DNA of 64,000 nucleotides from Auritidibacter ignavus (GCF_003703835.1 NZ_RDQR01000004.1:1-64000), one strand, 5' to 3'; numbered from the stretch's first letter, positions 42,705 through 53,112 are shown. Program-made: numbers and translations. The notes: a model not told the origin generated them from the letters alone.

Positions 42705-44495
42705 ATGACATCACAACATCAGCACCCCGCGATGACCACGCGTCTGCGGATTCGGTGGATCATTGCCGTCGCTCTGGTGTTGCTAGGGGTCCTCGCCACT
42801 CGTCTGCTCTGGGTTCAGGGGGTCGATGCGGCAGGTTTTGCCGATGAAGCCATGAATGAACGGCTGCGGTCGGTTCCGTTGCCGGCCGAACGCGGTTCGA
42901 TCCTGGATAAGAACGGCAACGTGCTCGCCGAATCAGTGTCCCGCTATAACTTGGTGGCCGATCAACGCTTGAACGAGGATTATCGCGTCTGGGACGAAGA
43001 AAGTCGCTCGTATCAAGAATACGACATCGATGATCGGATCGATGAACTGGCCACCATTCTGGACATGGACCCAGATGATCTGCGGGCATTAATGATGGGT
43101 GATAGCCCCTACCAAATCATCACCCGCGGGGTCACCCCCGAGGTCCGTGATGAAGCTTTGGATCTGGACATTCCCGGTCTGATTGCTGAACCTGTCGCCG
43201 AGCGTAGTTACCCCAATGGCGCCGTGGCCGGTAATATTTTGGGCTTCTTGGGCCAAGAAGGCCACGGGCTGGAGGGATTGGAACAATCCCAGGAAGCCTC
43301 TCTGGAAGGTACCCCCGGGGAGCGAACGTTTGAAATCGCCGCCAACGGGGTACGGATCCCTCATGCCACGTTTGAAGAAACCGAGCCGGTCGACGGCCAA
43401 GACCTGCGGTTGACCATTGACCAGGATGTTTCGTGGTACGCCCAGGAAGCGATCGCAGAAAAGGTCGATGAGTACAACGCCGAATGGGGCAATATTGTGG
43501 TCCAGGAAGTCAAGACCGGCAATATTCTCGCTCTCGCGGATTCCACCACGGTTGATCCTTCCGATCCATCGAAAACGGATTCACTGTTTTGGCGCCCTAC
43601 CTCGGTGACTCAGGCCTATGAACCCGGCTCGACCGGAAAAGTCTCGATTTTTGCGGCCGCGCTGAACGAAGGGGGTGTCGGCCCGACTACTCCCCATACC
43701 GTGCCGAATAAGCAGGAGTTCGATCACGAGGTCATTAATGACTCGATGCCGCACGATACCTATGACATGACCACCGCCGGGATCTTCGCCCGGTCCTATA
43801 ACACCGGCACGGTGCAGGTGGCCGAAACGCTGAGTAAAGAACAGCGGTACGACTACATGAAAAAATTCGGTATCGGAGATCCGATCGATCTCGGATTGCC
43901 CTATTCCTCTTCCGGGCAGTTTGCCAACTGGCAAGACTGGGACCGCCGTCAACAGTTCACCACCACGTTCGGTCAGGGCTACTCCGTGACCGCCCTGCAC
44001 ACTGCCCAAATCTTCCAGACCGTGGCCAACGGGGGAGTGCGCAAGAATCCGCGACTCATTGACGCCTACGTGGACCCCGACGGTACCGAGCACGCCTACG
44101 ATGGCGGTGAAGACCAGCGGGTGATCAGCGAAGAAACCGCCGACGAGATGCTGAAACTCATGGAGGGCGTGGTCGAAAACGGCAGCGGTGGTGCCTCCAA
44201 GATTCCCGGTTACCGGGTTGGCGGTAAAACAGGTACCGGTCAGGTCGCCGGTGAATCGGGTGGCTATGATAGCCACGTCACCACCTACGCGATGGTGGCA
44301 CCGCTGGAAGACCCCGAGTACGTGGTGTCCGTTACGGTGTATCGCCCCGAGGGGAATTGGAAATCCTGGCAGGTCACCGATACTGCAGCAGATGTAATGT
44401 CCTACGTTCTGAATAAGAACTCGGTGCCTCACTCCACAACCGATTCGCAAGCCTACGACGTATTTGTCGACGACCCACAGAAGCGCCCATGGTAG
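42705..44495 (+). CDS. ftsI: Septal penicillin-binding protein FtsI (PBP3)
   Basis: This transpeptidase crosslinks septal peptidoglycan. From the ATG at 42705 it has 596 aa: a transmembrane anchor (about 18-38), a pedestal domain (about 55-220, with LPAERGSILDKNGNVLAES), and a transpeptidase domain with the active Ser in EPGSTGKVSIF, the SYN motif in RSYNTG, and KTGTGQ. AAAGGATGAG precedes the start; an upstream in-frame ATG at 42615 touching the ftsL stop is not supported by a ribosome binding site. It overlaps murE by 7 bases. Confidence 0.95.
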   Translation: MTSQHQHPAMTTRLRIRWIIAVALVLLGVLATRLLWVQGVDAAGFADEAMNERLRSVPLPAERGSILDKNGNVLAESVSRYNLVADQRLNEDYRVWDEESRSYQEYDIDDRIDELATILDMDPDDLRALMMGDSPYQIITRGVTPEVRDEALDLDIPGLIAEPVAERSYPNGAVAGNILGFLGQEGHGLEGLEQSQEASLEGTPGERTFEIAANGVRIPHATFEETEPVDGQDLRLTIDQDVSWYAQEAIAEKVDEYNAEWGNIVVQEVKTGNILALADSTTVDPSDPSKTDSLFWRPTSVTQAYEPGSTGKVSIFAAALNEGGVGPTTPHTVPNKQEFDHEVINDSMPHDTYDMTTAGIFARSYNTGTVQVAETLSKEQRYDYMKKFGIGDPIDLGLPYSSSGQFANWQDWDRRQQFTTTFGQGYSVTALHTAQIFQTVANGGVRKNPRLIDAYVDPDGTEHAYDGGEDQRVISEETADEMLKLMEGVVENGSGGASKIPGYRVGGKTGTGQVAGESGGYDSHVTTYAMVAPLEDPEYVVSVTVYRPEGNWKSWQVTDTAADVMSYVLNKNSVPHSTTDSQAYDVFVDDPQKRPW

Positions 44496-46285
44496 ATCCT
44501 TTGACTCAACACAACCCCTCCTTCCGACCAGAGCACCAGCCTGCCTATAGCATCGACGAGGTACTTGCGGTGCTCGAGCAGGCCGGCTCCCCGGCCATTG
44601 TGGTGCCCCCGGGCCAGGACGAGTCATCCCAAACCCACAGCACGGACACCCCGGAAATTACCGGTGTGGCGTTGGATTCGCGCGACGTGCAATCCGGAGA
44701 CCTCTACATTGGGGTCCCCGGCGCGAAAGTCCATGGCGCACGGTTTATCGAAACCGCAGTGGCCGCCCCCGCTGTCGCCATCCTGACCGATGCGGAAGGC
44801 TTGGAAATCCTGCGCGAATATCCCTCGGGTCAGCAACTGCCGGTCATTGTGGTCAAGCAGGTCCGCGAGGTGATCGGTGCGGTCTCGGCACTGATCTACG
44901 GCACCGTCGCCACGCCCGGGGCCCCGCAGATCTATGCGGTCACCGGCACCAACGGCAAGACGACGACGACCTACCTGCTGGAATCCGGGCTATCTGGTAT
45001 GGGGTTGACCACCGGGCTAGTCGGCACGATCGAGATCCAGGTCGGTGGGGCCAACGTGCCGGCTAAATTCACCACCCCGGAAGCACCCGACCTGCACGCG
45101 TTATTAGCCAGCATGCGCGAGCGTGAGATTCAAGCCACCGCCATGGAAGTCTCTTCCCATTCGCTGTCTTATCGCCGGGTGGCTGGCGTGCAGTTCGCTG
45201 TGTCCGGATTCACCAACCTCACCCAGGATCACCTGGACCTGCACGGGAGCATGCAGGAGTACTTCCTGGCCAAAGCGCAACTGTTCACCCCCGAATATTC
45301 CCAGACCTCGGTGATCACTCTCAACGGTGGCCCACAGATCGACTACGGCTACCACATGGCCCAGCATGCGTTGGCCGCCTATGGCGACGATACATTTGGC
45401 GACCATGTGATTACCTTGGATCTCGGCCCAGCGGCCGTCTCCCACGAGATCGCTGATCCGGCGCTGACCAAAGCAGAGATTCCCGCCATCTGGCAGGTGA
45501 CCGATCTGCAGCCACGCCGGCTAGGATCGGTGTTTACGTTGCAACACCGGGACGGGTTCTGTCTCGACCTCGCTGTGGGCCTACCCGGTGAATTCAATGT
45601 CGCCAACGCCGCCCTGGCCGCCGTGATGCTGTTCACCGGATATCCCACCGAACGCTGGGATGAGATCACCAACGTGTTGACTGAAACCACCCAAGACCAG
45701 CCCGGTGCCTTCCGTGCGGTGCGGGTGCCCGGGCGGATGGAAATTGTCGCCAATGCTCCTACCACCATTGTCGACTTTGCCCATAACCCTGACGGGCTCT
45801 ACCAGGCCCTGGAAGCGGTCAACCAAGCACACCAGATTGCAGAGCACCCGGGCAAAACCATCCTGGTCTTCGGTGCCACCGGCGAACGCGATACCACTAA
45901 ACGTGCGGTGATGGGAGACATTGCGGTGCGCGGAGCCGACATTGTCATTGTCTCCGATGACGATCCGCACTCCGAGGACCCGACTGCCATCCGCTTGGAC
46001 GTAATGGCCGGGGCCCGCCAAAGCATCGAGGAACACGGGCTGGATACCGCATTGCACGAAATCGCCCCGCGCAACAAGGCCCTGGCGTACGCCGTAGAGC
46101 TGGCGGGAGAACACGACATCATCCTGGCCGCCGGTCGCGGGCACGAGACCTCCCAGGACTTTGGCACCCACTCGGTAGAGCTCGACGACCGAGTGGCCTT
46201 AGAACAGGCTCTGATGGATTACGGATATGTCACAATACGAGACGACTCGTCGCGTCGTGAGCAGGTCGAAAGCCGTAACGGATAA
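44489..46285 (+). CDS. murE: UDP-MurNAc-tripeptide synthetase MurE
   Basis: This enzyme adds the third stem-peptide residue. The 598-aa ligase has a long N-terminus (about 1-55), ALDSRDVQSGDLYIGVPG, the ATP motif GTNGKTTTTY, the carbamylated-Lys region, and DFAHNPDGL. The amino-acid selectivity motif reads SDDDPHSEDP instead of DNPRSEDP of meso-diaminopimelate enzymes, so L-lysine (or another diamino acid) is the likely substrate, as in Micrococcaceae. Overlap with ftsI and closeness to murF place it in the continuous dcw operon. Confidence 0.95.
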   Translation: MVDPLTQHNPSFRPEHQPAYSIDEVLAVLEQAGSPAIVVPPGQDESSQTHSTDTPEITGVALDSRDVQSGDLYIGVPGAKVHGARFIETAVAAPAVAILTDAEGLEILREYPSGQQLPVIVVKQVREVIGAVSALIYGTVATPGAPQIYAVTGTNGKTTTTYLLESGLSGMGLTTGLVGTIEIQVGGANVPAKFTTPEAPDLHALLASMREREIQATAMEVSSHSLSYRRVAGVQFAVSGFTNLTQDHLDLHGSMQEYFLAKAQLFTPEYSQTSVITLNGGPQIDYGYHMAQHALAAYGDDTFGDHVITLDLGPAAVSHEIADPALTKAEIPAIWQVTDLQPRRLGSVFTLQHRDGFCLDLAVGLPGEFNVANAALAAVMLFTGYPTERWDEITNVLTETTQDQPGAFRAVRVPGRMEIVANAPTTIVDFAHNPDGLYQALEAVNQAHQIAEHPGKTILVFGATGERDTTKRAVMGDIAVRGADIVIVSDDDPHSEDPTAIRLDVMAGARQSIEEHGLDTALHEIAPRNKALAYAVELAGEHDIILAAGRGHETSQDFGTHSVELDDRVALEQALMDYGYVTIRDDSSRREQVESRNG

Positions 46286-46297
46286 ACTCATCTCGTT

Positions 46298-47806
46298 ATG
46301 ATTGAACTCACCGCTGCTCAGATTGCCGATGCGACCGGTGGTCAGCTCGTTGCTGGCACCGATCCGGACACGAGCGTTAACTCAGCTACCACCGACTCCC
46401 GCGAGATCACCGCCGGTGGCCTGTTTGTGGCCAAACCGGGAGAATTTGCCGACGGTCACGACTTTGTGCTCAGCGCACGGGAGCGCGGGGCGAAACTGAT
46501 GCTGGGGCAACGCGAAGTCTCCGATGACAACGGGACCCCGGTTCCCGGCATTATCGTCGCTGACACGGTGGTCGCCATGGGTGATCTCGCCGAATACATT
46601 GTGGCCCGGATTCGTGAACATTCACCCACTACGGTGATTGGCATTACCGGCTCGGTCGGAAAAACCACCACCAAGGATCTCCTCGCTGGGCTGTTGTCCG
46701 AGGCGGTCGCCTCCGATGACCCGGACGCGGTTATCGCCCCACAAAACTCCTATAACGGTGAAGTGGGCGTGCCGTTGACCATCTTCCGCGCCAGCCTCAC
46801 CACCCGGTATCTAGTGGTCGAAATGGGAGCCGACCATGTGGGCAATATTGCCGACCTGTGCCGGATGGTGCGCCCGGATATCTCCGTGGCACTGACCGTT
46901 GGCTCCGCGCACACCGCCTCCTTCGGGTCGGTGGAGAATATTGTCAAAACGAAGGGCGAAATTGTTGAAGGTCTCAGCCAGGGTGGGGTCGCTGTGCTCA
47001 ACGCTGATGACCCGCGCGTGGCCTCCATGGCAGAGCGTGTCCCCGAGGGGGCTGAGGTGCTGTGGTTTTCCACCGCCAACCGCCATGACAGTGCCTACGC
47101 ACCCATTGTCTACACCGCCGAGTTGAGCACCGACGACAACGAACGCCCCCACTTCTACCTGGGATATAATCCCACCGGGCAGCCGGCGGATCTACAACTG
47201 ACGACAGCTTATGTCACCAGCGGACTGACCGGTATCCACCACGCCACGAATCTGGCTGCAACCGCTGCCGTGGCTGTGACGGCAGGTCTCGACCCGGAGA
47301 CGGTCGGGGGCCTCCTGCACGGACGCGGGCCAGTCTCGAAGCACCGGATGGCCCGCACCGACCGAGCAGACGGCATTACCATCATCGACGACTCGTATAA
47401 CGCCAATCCCGAATCCATGCGGGCCGGACTGAAAACATTGGCCCTCACCGGACGTAGCACCGGCCGGCGGACCTGGGCGGTGCTCGGGGAGATGCTCGAG
47501 CTGGGTTCCAACAGCATCAAAGAGCATATCCACATCGGTGAAGCCGTGGTCCGGTTGAATATTTCGCAGCTGGTGGTGGTCGGACAACAAGCCAGACCGC
47601 TCTATACTGGAGCGGTTATGGAAGGCTCCTGGGGCGACGAAGTGGACCATGTGGCTGACATCGACGAGGCCGAACAGTTACTCAACCAGCGCCTTCAGCC
47701 CGGCGACATTGTATTTATTAAAGGATCGAACTCGACCGGCCTGTGGAAACTTGCAGACCGGCTCACCGCTGACCCAACAACCCCAAGGCAAGGTGACCTG
47801 CAGTGA
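46298..47806 (+). CDS. murF: UDP-MurNAc-tripeptide--D-Ala-D-Ala ligase MurF
   Basis: This ligase adds D-Ala-D-Ala to complete UDP-MurNAc-pentapeptide. The 502-aa protein has TDSREITAGGLFVAKPGEF, the ATP site GITGSVGKTTTKD, and DDSYNANPESM. It starts 12 bases after murE without any Shine-Dalgarno sequence; TAAACT at 46283-46288 lies close before the ATG, so an internal near-leaderless transcript or coupling to murE translation are both possible. It overlaps mraY by 4 bases (GTGA). Confidence 0.96.
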   Translation: MIELTAAQIADATGGQLVAGTDPDTSVNSATTDSREITAGGLFVAKPGEFADGHDFVLSARERGAKLMLGQREVSDDNGTPVPGIIVADTVVAMGDLAEYIVARIREHSPTTVIGITGSVGKTTTKDLLAGLLSEAVASDDPDAVIAPQNSYNGEVGVPLTIFRASLTTRYLVVEMGADHVGNIADLCRMVRPDISVALTVGSAHTASFGSVENIVKTKGEIVEGLSQGGVAVLNADDPRVASMAERVPEGAEVLWFSTANRHDSAYAPIVYTAELSTDDNERPHFYLGYNPTGQPADLQLTTAYVTSGLTGIHHATNLAATAAVAVTAGLDPETVGGLLHGRGPVSKHRMARTDRADGITIIDDSYNANPESMRAGLKTLALTGRSTGRRTWAVLGEMLELGSNSIKEHIHIGEAVVRLNISQLVVVGQQARPLYTGAVMEGSWGDEVDHVADIDEAEQLLNQRLQPGDIVFIKGSNSTGLWKLADRLTADPTTPRQGDLQ

Positions 47807-48909
47807 TCGGACTCCTGATCGGGCTGGCGCTCGGGCTAGTGCTGACATTGATTGGCACCCCGCTACTGGTCAAAGTCTTGGTGAAAAAACACTACGGCCA
47901 ATTCATCCGTGAAGATGGGCCCACCAGCCACCAGACCAAACGCGGTACGCCCACGATGGGTGGGGCAGTGATTGTCGGGAACCTGGTGATCGTTTACTTC
48001 CTGACCCACGGCATCATGTCCCTGATGGGGCTGGGCAATGCCGGAGTCACCGCCTCCGGGCTCCTCTTGCTGTTTTTGACCGCCGGAATGGGGCTGGTCG
48101 GCTTCTTTGACGACTTCGCGAAGATCTCTAATCAACGCTCGTTGGGACTGACTGCCTGGGCCAAGATCATCCTGCAGGGCGTGGTTGGTATTGCTTTTGC
48201 AATCCTGGTGCTCAACTTCCCCGACGACCGAGGACTAACTCCCGGCTCCACTGCGATCTCTGTCTTCCGCGACACCAGTATCGACCTGGCCTTTGCCGGA
48301 CCTGTGGTGGGTGTAGTGCTGTTTGTGATCTGGTCTAATTTGATCACCACCGCCACCACCAACGCGGTTAACCTGACCGACGGGCTCGACGGTCTGGCCA
48401 CTGGCGCGGTGGCGCTGGTGACCATGGCCTACGGGGCTATCACAGTCTTCCAGCTCAACCAGGCCTGCGGTAGCGGGCCAGAAGACCTGCCGGGGTGTTA
48501 TCAGACCCGCGATCCCATGGACCTAGCCCTGCTGGCCGCTATCCTGACCGGATGTCTGATCGGATTCCTGTGGTGGAACACGAATCCTGCCAAAATTTTC
48601 ATGGGAGACACCGGCTCGTTGGCCCTGGGTGGTGCCCTGGCTGGCTTCGCAATTCTGTCTCGCACCGAATTGTTGCTGGTGGTCTTGGCCGGGTTGATGG
48701 TGGCCATTGCGCTGTCGGTGATTATTCAGGTCGGATACTTCAAGCTCTCCGGTGGTAAGCGGGTGTTCCTGATGGCCCCGTTACAACACCACTTTGAGCT
48801 CAAAGGCTGGGCCGAAGTCACCGTGGTCGTTCGGTTCTGGCTGGTCGGATTGGTGTGCGCGCTGGCCGGTCTGGCCATGTTCTACGCAGAATGGGTGATC
48901 GTGCGGTGA
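47803..48909 (+). CDS. mraY: Phospho-MurNAc-pentapeptide transferase MraY
   Basis: This integral membrane enzyme makes lipid I from UDP-MurNAc-pentapeptide and undecaprenyl phosphate. The 368 aa carry about ten hydrophobic helices, with GPTSHQTKRGTPTMGG (about 37-52), DDFAKI, the catalytic NAVNLTDGLDGLATG and FMGDTGSLALGG, and the HHFELKGWAE loop. It starts with GTG overlapping murF and overlaps murD (GTGA). Confidence 0.97.
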   Translation: MIGLLIGLALGLVLTLIGTPLLVKVLVKKHYGQFIREDGPTSHQTKRGTPTMGGAVIVGNLVIVYFLTHGIMSLMGLGNAGVTASGLLLLFLTAGMGLVGFFDDFAKISNQRSLGLTAWAKIILQGVVGIAFAILVLNFPDDRGLTPGSTAISVFRDTSIDLAFAGPVVGVVLFVIWSNLITTATTNAVNLTDGLDGLATGAVALVTMAYGAITVFQLNQACGSGPEDLPGCYQTRDPMDLALLAAILTGCLIGFLWWNTNPAKIFMGDTGSLALGGALAGFAILSRTELLLVVLAGLMVAIALSVIIQVGYFKLSGGKRVFLMAPLQHHFELKGWAEVTVVVRFWLVGLVCALAGLAMFYAEWVIVR

Positions 48910-50465
48910 CAGTGCATCATGATCTATCGGCCCTGACCACCTGGGACTCCGACTGGGCCGGGCTTCGCGTGCTGGTCACCGGGCTCGGTGTGACCGGGTT
49001 TTCGGTGGCCGACACGCTGGCCGAACTTGGCGCTGAGGTCGTGGTGGTTGACGGCCAGGACGACGACAAGCGCCGTCACGCCGCCGACACGCTGAAAATT
49101 GTCGGCGTGCGCGAGGTACTGCTCGGTCACCAGGCGGTATCCGGTCTACCCGATGAGAACCTCTGGGACGGGCCCCTGGAGTTGGTGGTCACCTCGCCGG
49201 GCTGGAACCCCGCTCAACCCGTCCTAGCTGCCGCAGCCACCGCCGGGGTACCGATCTGGTCAGAAATTGATTTGGCCTGGCGGGTGCGTATCCGTGAGGG
49301 TCGGCGCACCGCTGAATGGCTGGCCCTGACCGGAACAAATGGAAAAACCACCGTGGTGACCATGGCCGAGTCCATGGCCCAAGCAGCCGGCCTCGACGCC
49401 ATTGCTGTCGGCAATGTCGGCACCCCAATTCTGGATGCCATCCGCCGTCCCGAAGGCTTCGATGTGCTCATCATCGAGCTGTCGAGTTTCCAGTTGCATT
49501 GGACTCACCACTTCGAACCAGCTGCCTCAGCGGTGCTCAACATAGCTGAAGACCACCTGGACTGGCACGGCGGTTTCGATAACTATGCCGCTGATAAAGC
49601 CAAGATTTACGAGAACACCCGGGTGGCCTGTATTTTCAACGAGAACCAGCCGGCCACGATGCGAATGGTTGAAAACGCCGATGTGCAGGAAGGCTGTCGC
49701 GCGATCTCCTTCACCACCGACGTACCAGCTCGGTCCATGTTTGGCGTGGTCGACGGGTTGCTGGTTGACCGGGCCTTTTTGGAAGACCGCCACCACTCCG
49801 CTTTGGAACTGGCGGCCATTACCGATATTGGCGTGATCGTCCCCGAGCACCAGGTCGCCAACGCCCTGGCTGCCGCCGCGCTGGTCCGGGCTATTGACGT
49901 CCCACCCCAAGCGGTGAAACAGGGACTACGCAACTACGCTCCCGAACCGCACCGGGTGGAACTCATTGCTGGGGGGCCTCAGGGGGAGACCCTGCAAACC
50001 CTGTGGATTGACGATACGAAGGCCACCAACCCGCATGCCACCGACGCGGCGCTGAAAGCCTTCAACTCGGTGATCTGGGTGGCCGGTGGCCTACCCAAGG
50101 GACTCAGCTACGACCAACTGGTGAAAGATCACGCCTCGCGACTGAAAGCTGTTATCGTGATCGGTCTTGATCCAGCACCTGTGACCGAGGCACTCACACG
50201 ACACGCACCCGAGGTCCCCGTCTACACCCAGTATCTGCGAGACACTAACAGTGACCCCACCGATGGCTGGTCGGTGATGACGCACGTGGTCGAGTTGGCC
50301 GCGCAACTGGCAGACGACGAAGACACGGTGTTGCTTTCTCCGGCTGCGGCCTCTTTCGACCAGTTCAGCTCCTACGGAGACCGTGGCGACGCCTTCCAGC
50401 ACGCCGTGAGACAACACCTGGGGATCGCCCCACCGCCGACCGACGCACCTGACGACGAGTCGTAG
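48906..50465 (+). CDS. murD: UDP-MurNAc-L-Ala--D-Glu ligase MurD
   Basis: This ligase adds D-glutamate to UDP-MurNAc-L-Ala. From GTG at 48906, in a 4-base overlap with the mraY stop, it has 519 aa: GLGVTGFSVADTLAELGA (Rossmann-like UDP domain), ALTGTNGKTTVV, DHLDWHGGFDNYAADKAKI and DDTKATNPHAT. The open frame reaches 51 bases further into mraY, but the overlap start is the usual arrangement. Confidence 0.96.
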   Translation: MTVHHDLSALTTWDSDWAGLRVLVTGLGVTGFSVADTLAELGAEVVVVDGQDDDKRRHAADTLKIVGVREVLLGHQAVSGLPDENLWDGPLELVVTSPGWNPAQPVLAAAATAGVPIWSEIDLAWRVRIREGRRTAEWLALTGTNGKTTVVTMAESMAQAAGLDAIAVGNVGTPILDAIRRPEGFDVLIIELSSFQLHWTHHFEPAASAVLNIAEDHLDWHGGFDNYAADKAKIYENTRVACIFNENQPATMRMVENADVQEGCRAISFTTDVPARSMFGVVDGLLVDRAFLEDRHHSALELAAITDIGVIVPEHQVANALAAAALVRAIDVPPQAVKQGLRNYAPEPHRVELIAGGPQGETLQTLWIDDTKATNPHATDAALKAFNSVIWVAGGLPKGLSYDQLVKDHASRLKAVIVIGLDPAPVTEALTRHAPEVPVYTQYLRDTNSDPTDGWSVMTHVVELAAQLADDEDTVLLSPAAASFDQFSSYGDRGDAFQHAVRQHLGIAPPPTDAPDDES

Positions 50466-50504
50466 ACATTCAGCCACCACCAGCGCAGACAGGAGACCGA
50501 GGTT

Positions 50505-51854
50505 ATGAGCACAGCTGACTCCTCCTCGGACTCACGAGTGTGGCGCTGGCTTGAAGGGTCATCGCCTAAAACCTCCTACTGGCTGATCCTGGGATCCACC
50601 TTGGCGCTGTCGGCTCTCGGAGTGTTGATGGTGCTTTCGGCTTCCTCGGTTGAAAACATTGGCACCGTGGGGTCCTACGACTCACTGCTCAGCCACGGGG
50701 TTTACGCCCTGGCCGGGGTAATCCTGATGGTGGTGGTCGCCCGACTGAAACCCGAAACCCTGCGACGTTTGGCCTGGGGGATCGTGCTCGCTTCCATCTT
50801 GCTGTTGGTCCTGGTGTTCACCCCGCTGGGCCATGAAGTTAACGGGAATCGTAACTGGTTGCGCATTGGCGGGTTCTCTTTCCAGCCGGCTGAAGCAGCC
50901 AAGCTGGGTCTGGCGCTCTGGGGTGGCCACGTGCTCGCCCTCAAAGGTCGCTATGCGACCCACCCGTTACACCTGGTGCTTCCGGTGGTGCCGGTTGGCG
51001 GGATGATCATCCTCCTGGTGCTGGTGGGACGAGATCTCGGCACCGGGCTGGTTTTGCTACTGGTGCTGGCCGTGCTGTTGTTTATGGCAGGGATTAAGTT
51101 CCGTTGGCTCGCGCTGGCCGGAATAATCGGGCTAATCGGGGTTGCGGTGGTCACCATGCAGTCCGATAACCGCATGTTGCGCATCGGCGCCTGGTTCGGT
51201 AACTGCGATCATCCCTCGGACCCGTGCTACCAGTCCGACCACGGCTTCTACGCCCTCGCCTCGGGAGGCTGGTGGGGGGTCGGATTGGGCCAATCGCGTC
51301 AAAAATGGTCCTATATCCCCGAAGCCGAAAACGACTTTATCTTCACGATCCTCGGTGAAGAACTCGGGCTACTGGGGGCACTGGCTACCCTGGCATTATT
51401 TATCGTGCTGGCCATCGGGATGTTTCGGGTCGCTATTCGCACCCAGCACGCTTTCGTGCGCATCACCACCGGTGCCATTATCGCCTGGCTGATCGGCCAA
51501 GCCTTCTTGAATATCGCAATGGTGACCGGCCTGCTTCCGGTCATCGGAGTGCCACTACCGTTTATCTCCCGCGGTGGCTCGGCAATGATGATGGCCATGT
51601 TGGCGGTCGGGGTAGTGCTGAGCTTCACCAGACAAGAACGCCGGGACCAGCTGGCCGAGCACGAGCCAAGCCACGATACCACCCCGCTGGGGCCACCGCC
51701 GGCCGATGCGGAAAGACCCAGCACACAGCACCACGCCAACCACTCTGAAGTCACCGGTACCGAGGACATGTCGATGACGGCCCCGGTGCCTGGCACCACA
51801 CCGAAGAAACCCTCGCCCCTGCGGCGTCCTGGTAGAAAGCAGGTCAATTCCTGA
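50505..51854 (+). CDS. ftsW: Septal peptidoglycan polymerase FtsW
   Basis: This SEDS-family glycosyltransferase polymerises lipid II at the septum together with FtsI. The 449 aa contain about ten transmembrane helices (about 25-375). SEDS signatures are GNRNWLRIGGFSFQPAEAAK and the catalytic-loop ENDFIFTILGEELGLLG and PLPFISRGGSAM. A hydrophilic C-terminal tail (about 380-449) is cytoplasmic. The stop shares a base with the murG ATG. Confidence 0.95.
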   Translation: MSTADSSSDSRVWRWLEGSSPKTSYWLILGSTLALSALGVLMVLSASSVENIGTVGSYDSLLSHGVYALAGVILMVVVARLKPETLRRLAWGIVLASILLLVLVFTPLGHEVNGNRNWLRIGGFSFQPAEAAKLGLALWGGHVLALKGRYATHPLHLVLPVVPVGGMIILLVLVGRDLGTGLVLLLVLAVLLFMAGIKFRWLALAGIIGLIGVAVVTMQSDNRMLRIGAWFGNCDHPSDPCYQSDHGFYALASGGWWGVGLGQSRQKWSYIPEAENDFIFTILGEELGLLGALATLALFIVLAIGMFRVAIRTQHAFVRITTGAIIAWLIGQAFLNIAMVTGLLPVIGVPLPFISRGGSAMMMAMLAVGVVLSFTRQERRDQLAEHEPSHDTTPLGPPPADAERPSTQHHANHSEVTGTEDMSMTAPVPGTTPKKPSPLRRPGRKQVNS

Positions 51855-53008
51855 TGAGCCCACGATCCGGCACGACTTCGACCGCCTCAACAGCCACCCC
51901 ACCCGTGCTCCGGGTGGTCTTGGCTGGCGGTGGCACCGCAGGCCATGTGTCACCGATGATTCAAATCGCCCGGGCCATCCAGCGCGCCCACCCACAGGCT
52001 GAGATCACCATGGTCGGTACCCGTGAAGGACTCGAAGCCGACCTGGTGCCTGCAGCTGGCTTCCGGTTAGTAACCATCCCCAAAGTCCCGATGCCACGAA
52101 CAGTGAATAAGGACCTGTTCTCCATGCCTTTCCGGTTGCGTGCAGCGATCAAAGCCTCCCGTGAGATCCTGCGTGATAGGCGCGCGCAGGTGGTCGTTGG
52201 CGTGGGGGGATACGCGGCGACCCCCGTCTACTTGGCAGCACAACGCGAGCGGATCCCGGTGGTGGTCCACGAAGGCAATATTCGCCCCGGACTGGCGAAT
52301 AAGGTCGGTGCCCGTCGGGCCGCCGCGGTCGCCACCGCCTTTGAAGGTACTCCGCTACCTGGTGCCCGTCATGTGGGCATGCCCCTGCGACGTGAAATCA
52401 CCACCCTGGACACCTCCGTCGCAGCACAACGCCGGGCACGTCAGAGTCTTGGATTAGACCCCGACCGCACCACCGTGGTGGTCACCGGTGGGTCCTCCGG
52501 GGCCCAGCACCTCAATGAGACCATTGCTGCCAGCCGTGAGGCGATGACTGCCACGGGTGCCCAAATCCTGCACCTGACCGGAAAAGGCAAGACCATATTG
52601 GACGAGAACGGCGCACCGATCCGCCAGGACGGGTACCGGCAAGTCGAATATATCGACGGGCTCGAAACCGTTTTTCAAGCCGCCGATCTGGTGGTAGCCC
52701 GCTCCGGAGCCGGCACCGTATGCGAGTTGGCAGCCGTGGGCAAACCCGCTGTCCTCGTGCCGCTACCGATCGGCAACGGCGAGCAACGCCTCAACGGCGC
52801 CGGGCTCGTCGATGCTGGGGCCGCAGTGATGGTAGACGACCAGGACTTCACCGACGAGTGGGTCCGGACCCACTTACCGGCGTTGCTCAACGATCCGCAA
52901 CGGCTGGCCACCATGGCGGAGGCCGCCGCCGCGCAAGGGGTGACCGATGCCGATGAGGTGATGGCCCAGATCGTCACCGAAGTGGTCACCCAGCACGCCG
53001 GCGACTAA
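51854..53008 (+). CDS. murG: Lipid I GlcNAc transferase MurG
   Basis: This enzyme converts lipid I to lipid II at the inner membrane face. The 384-aa GT-B enzyme has VVLAGGGTAGHVSPMI (about 19-34), HEGNIRPGLANK, TGGSSGAQHLNE and ARSGAGTVCELAAVGKPAVLVP. The His in HEGN replaces the common HEQN, but the fold motifs are intact. It starts one base into the ftsW stop. About 100 bases separate it from murC. Confidence 0.96.
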   Translation: MSPRSGTTSTASTATPPVLRVVLAGGGTAGHVSPMIQIARAIQRAHPQAEITMVGTREGLEADLVPAAGFRLVTIPKVPMPRTVNKDLFSMPFRLRAAIKASREILRDRRAQVVVGVGGYAATPVYLAAQRERIPVVVHEGNIRPGLANKVGARRAAAVATAFEGTPLPGARHVGMPLRREITTLDTSVAAQRRARQSLGLDPDRTTVVVTGGSSGAQHLNETIAASREAMTATGAQILHLTGKGKTILDENGAPIRQDGYRQVEYIDGLETVFQAADLVVARSGAGTVCELAAVGKPAVLVPLPIGNGEQRLNGAGLVDAGAAVMVDDQDFTDEWVRTHLPALLNDPQRLATMAEAAAAQGVTDADEVMAQIVTEVVTQHAGD

Positions 53009-53112
53009 CGTCTCGCTCCAGCTCGTAGCCAACCAGCTCGCACCCAACCAGCACCGACCAACACCTCCCGTACACTGACCACAACCGATGTGCCAACCCC
53101 AGGAGCCCCGTG

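Noticed and set aside
43581-44627. 348-codon open frame antisense to ftsI
   Set aside because: It is the codon-bias shadow of ftsI; its translation has no family features. The same applies to the 276-codon frame opposite pldP at 11629-12459.
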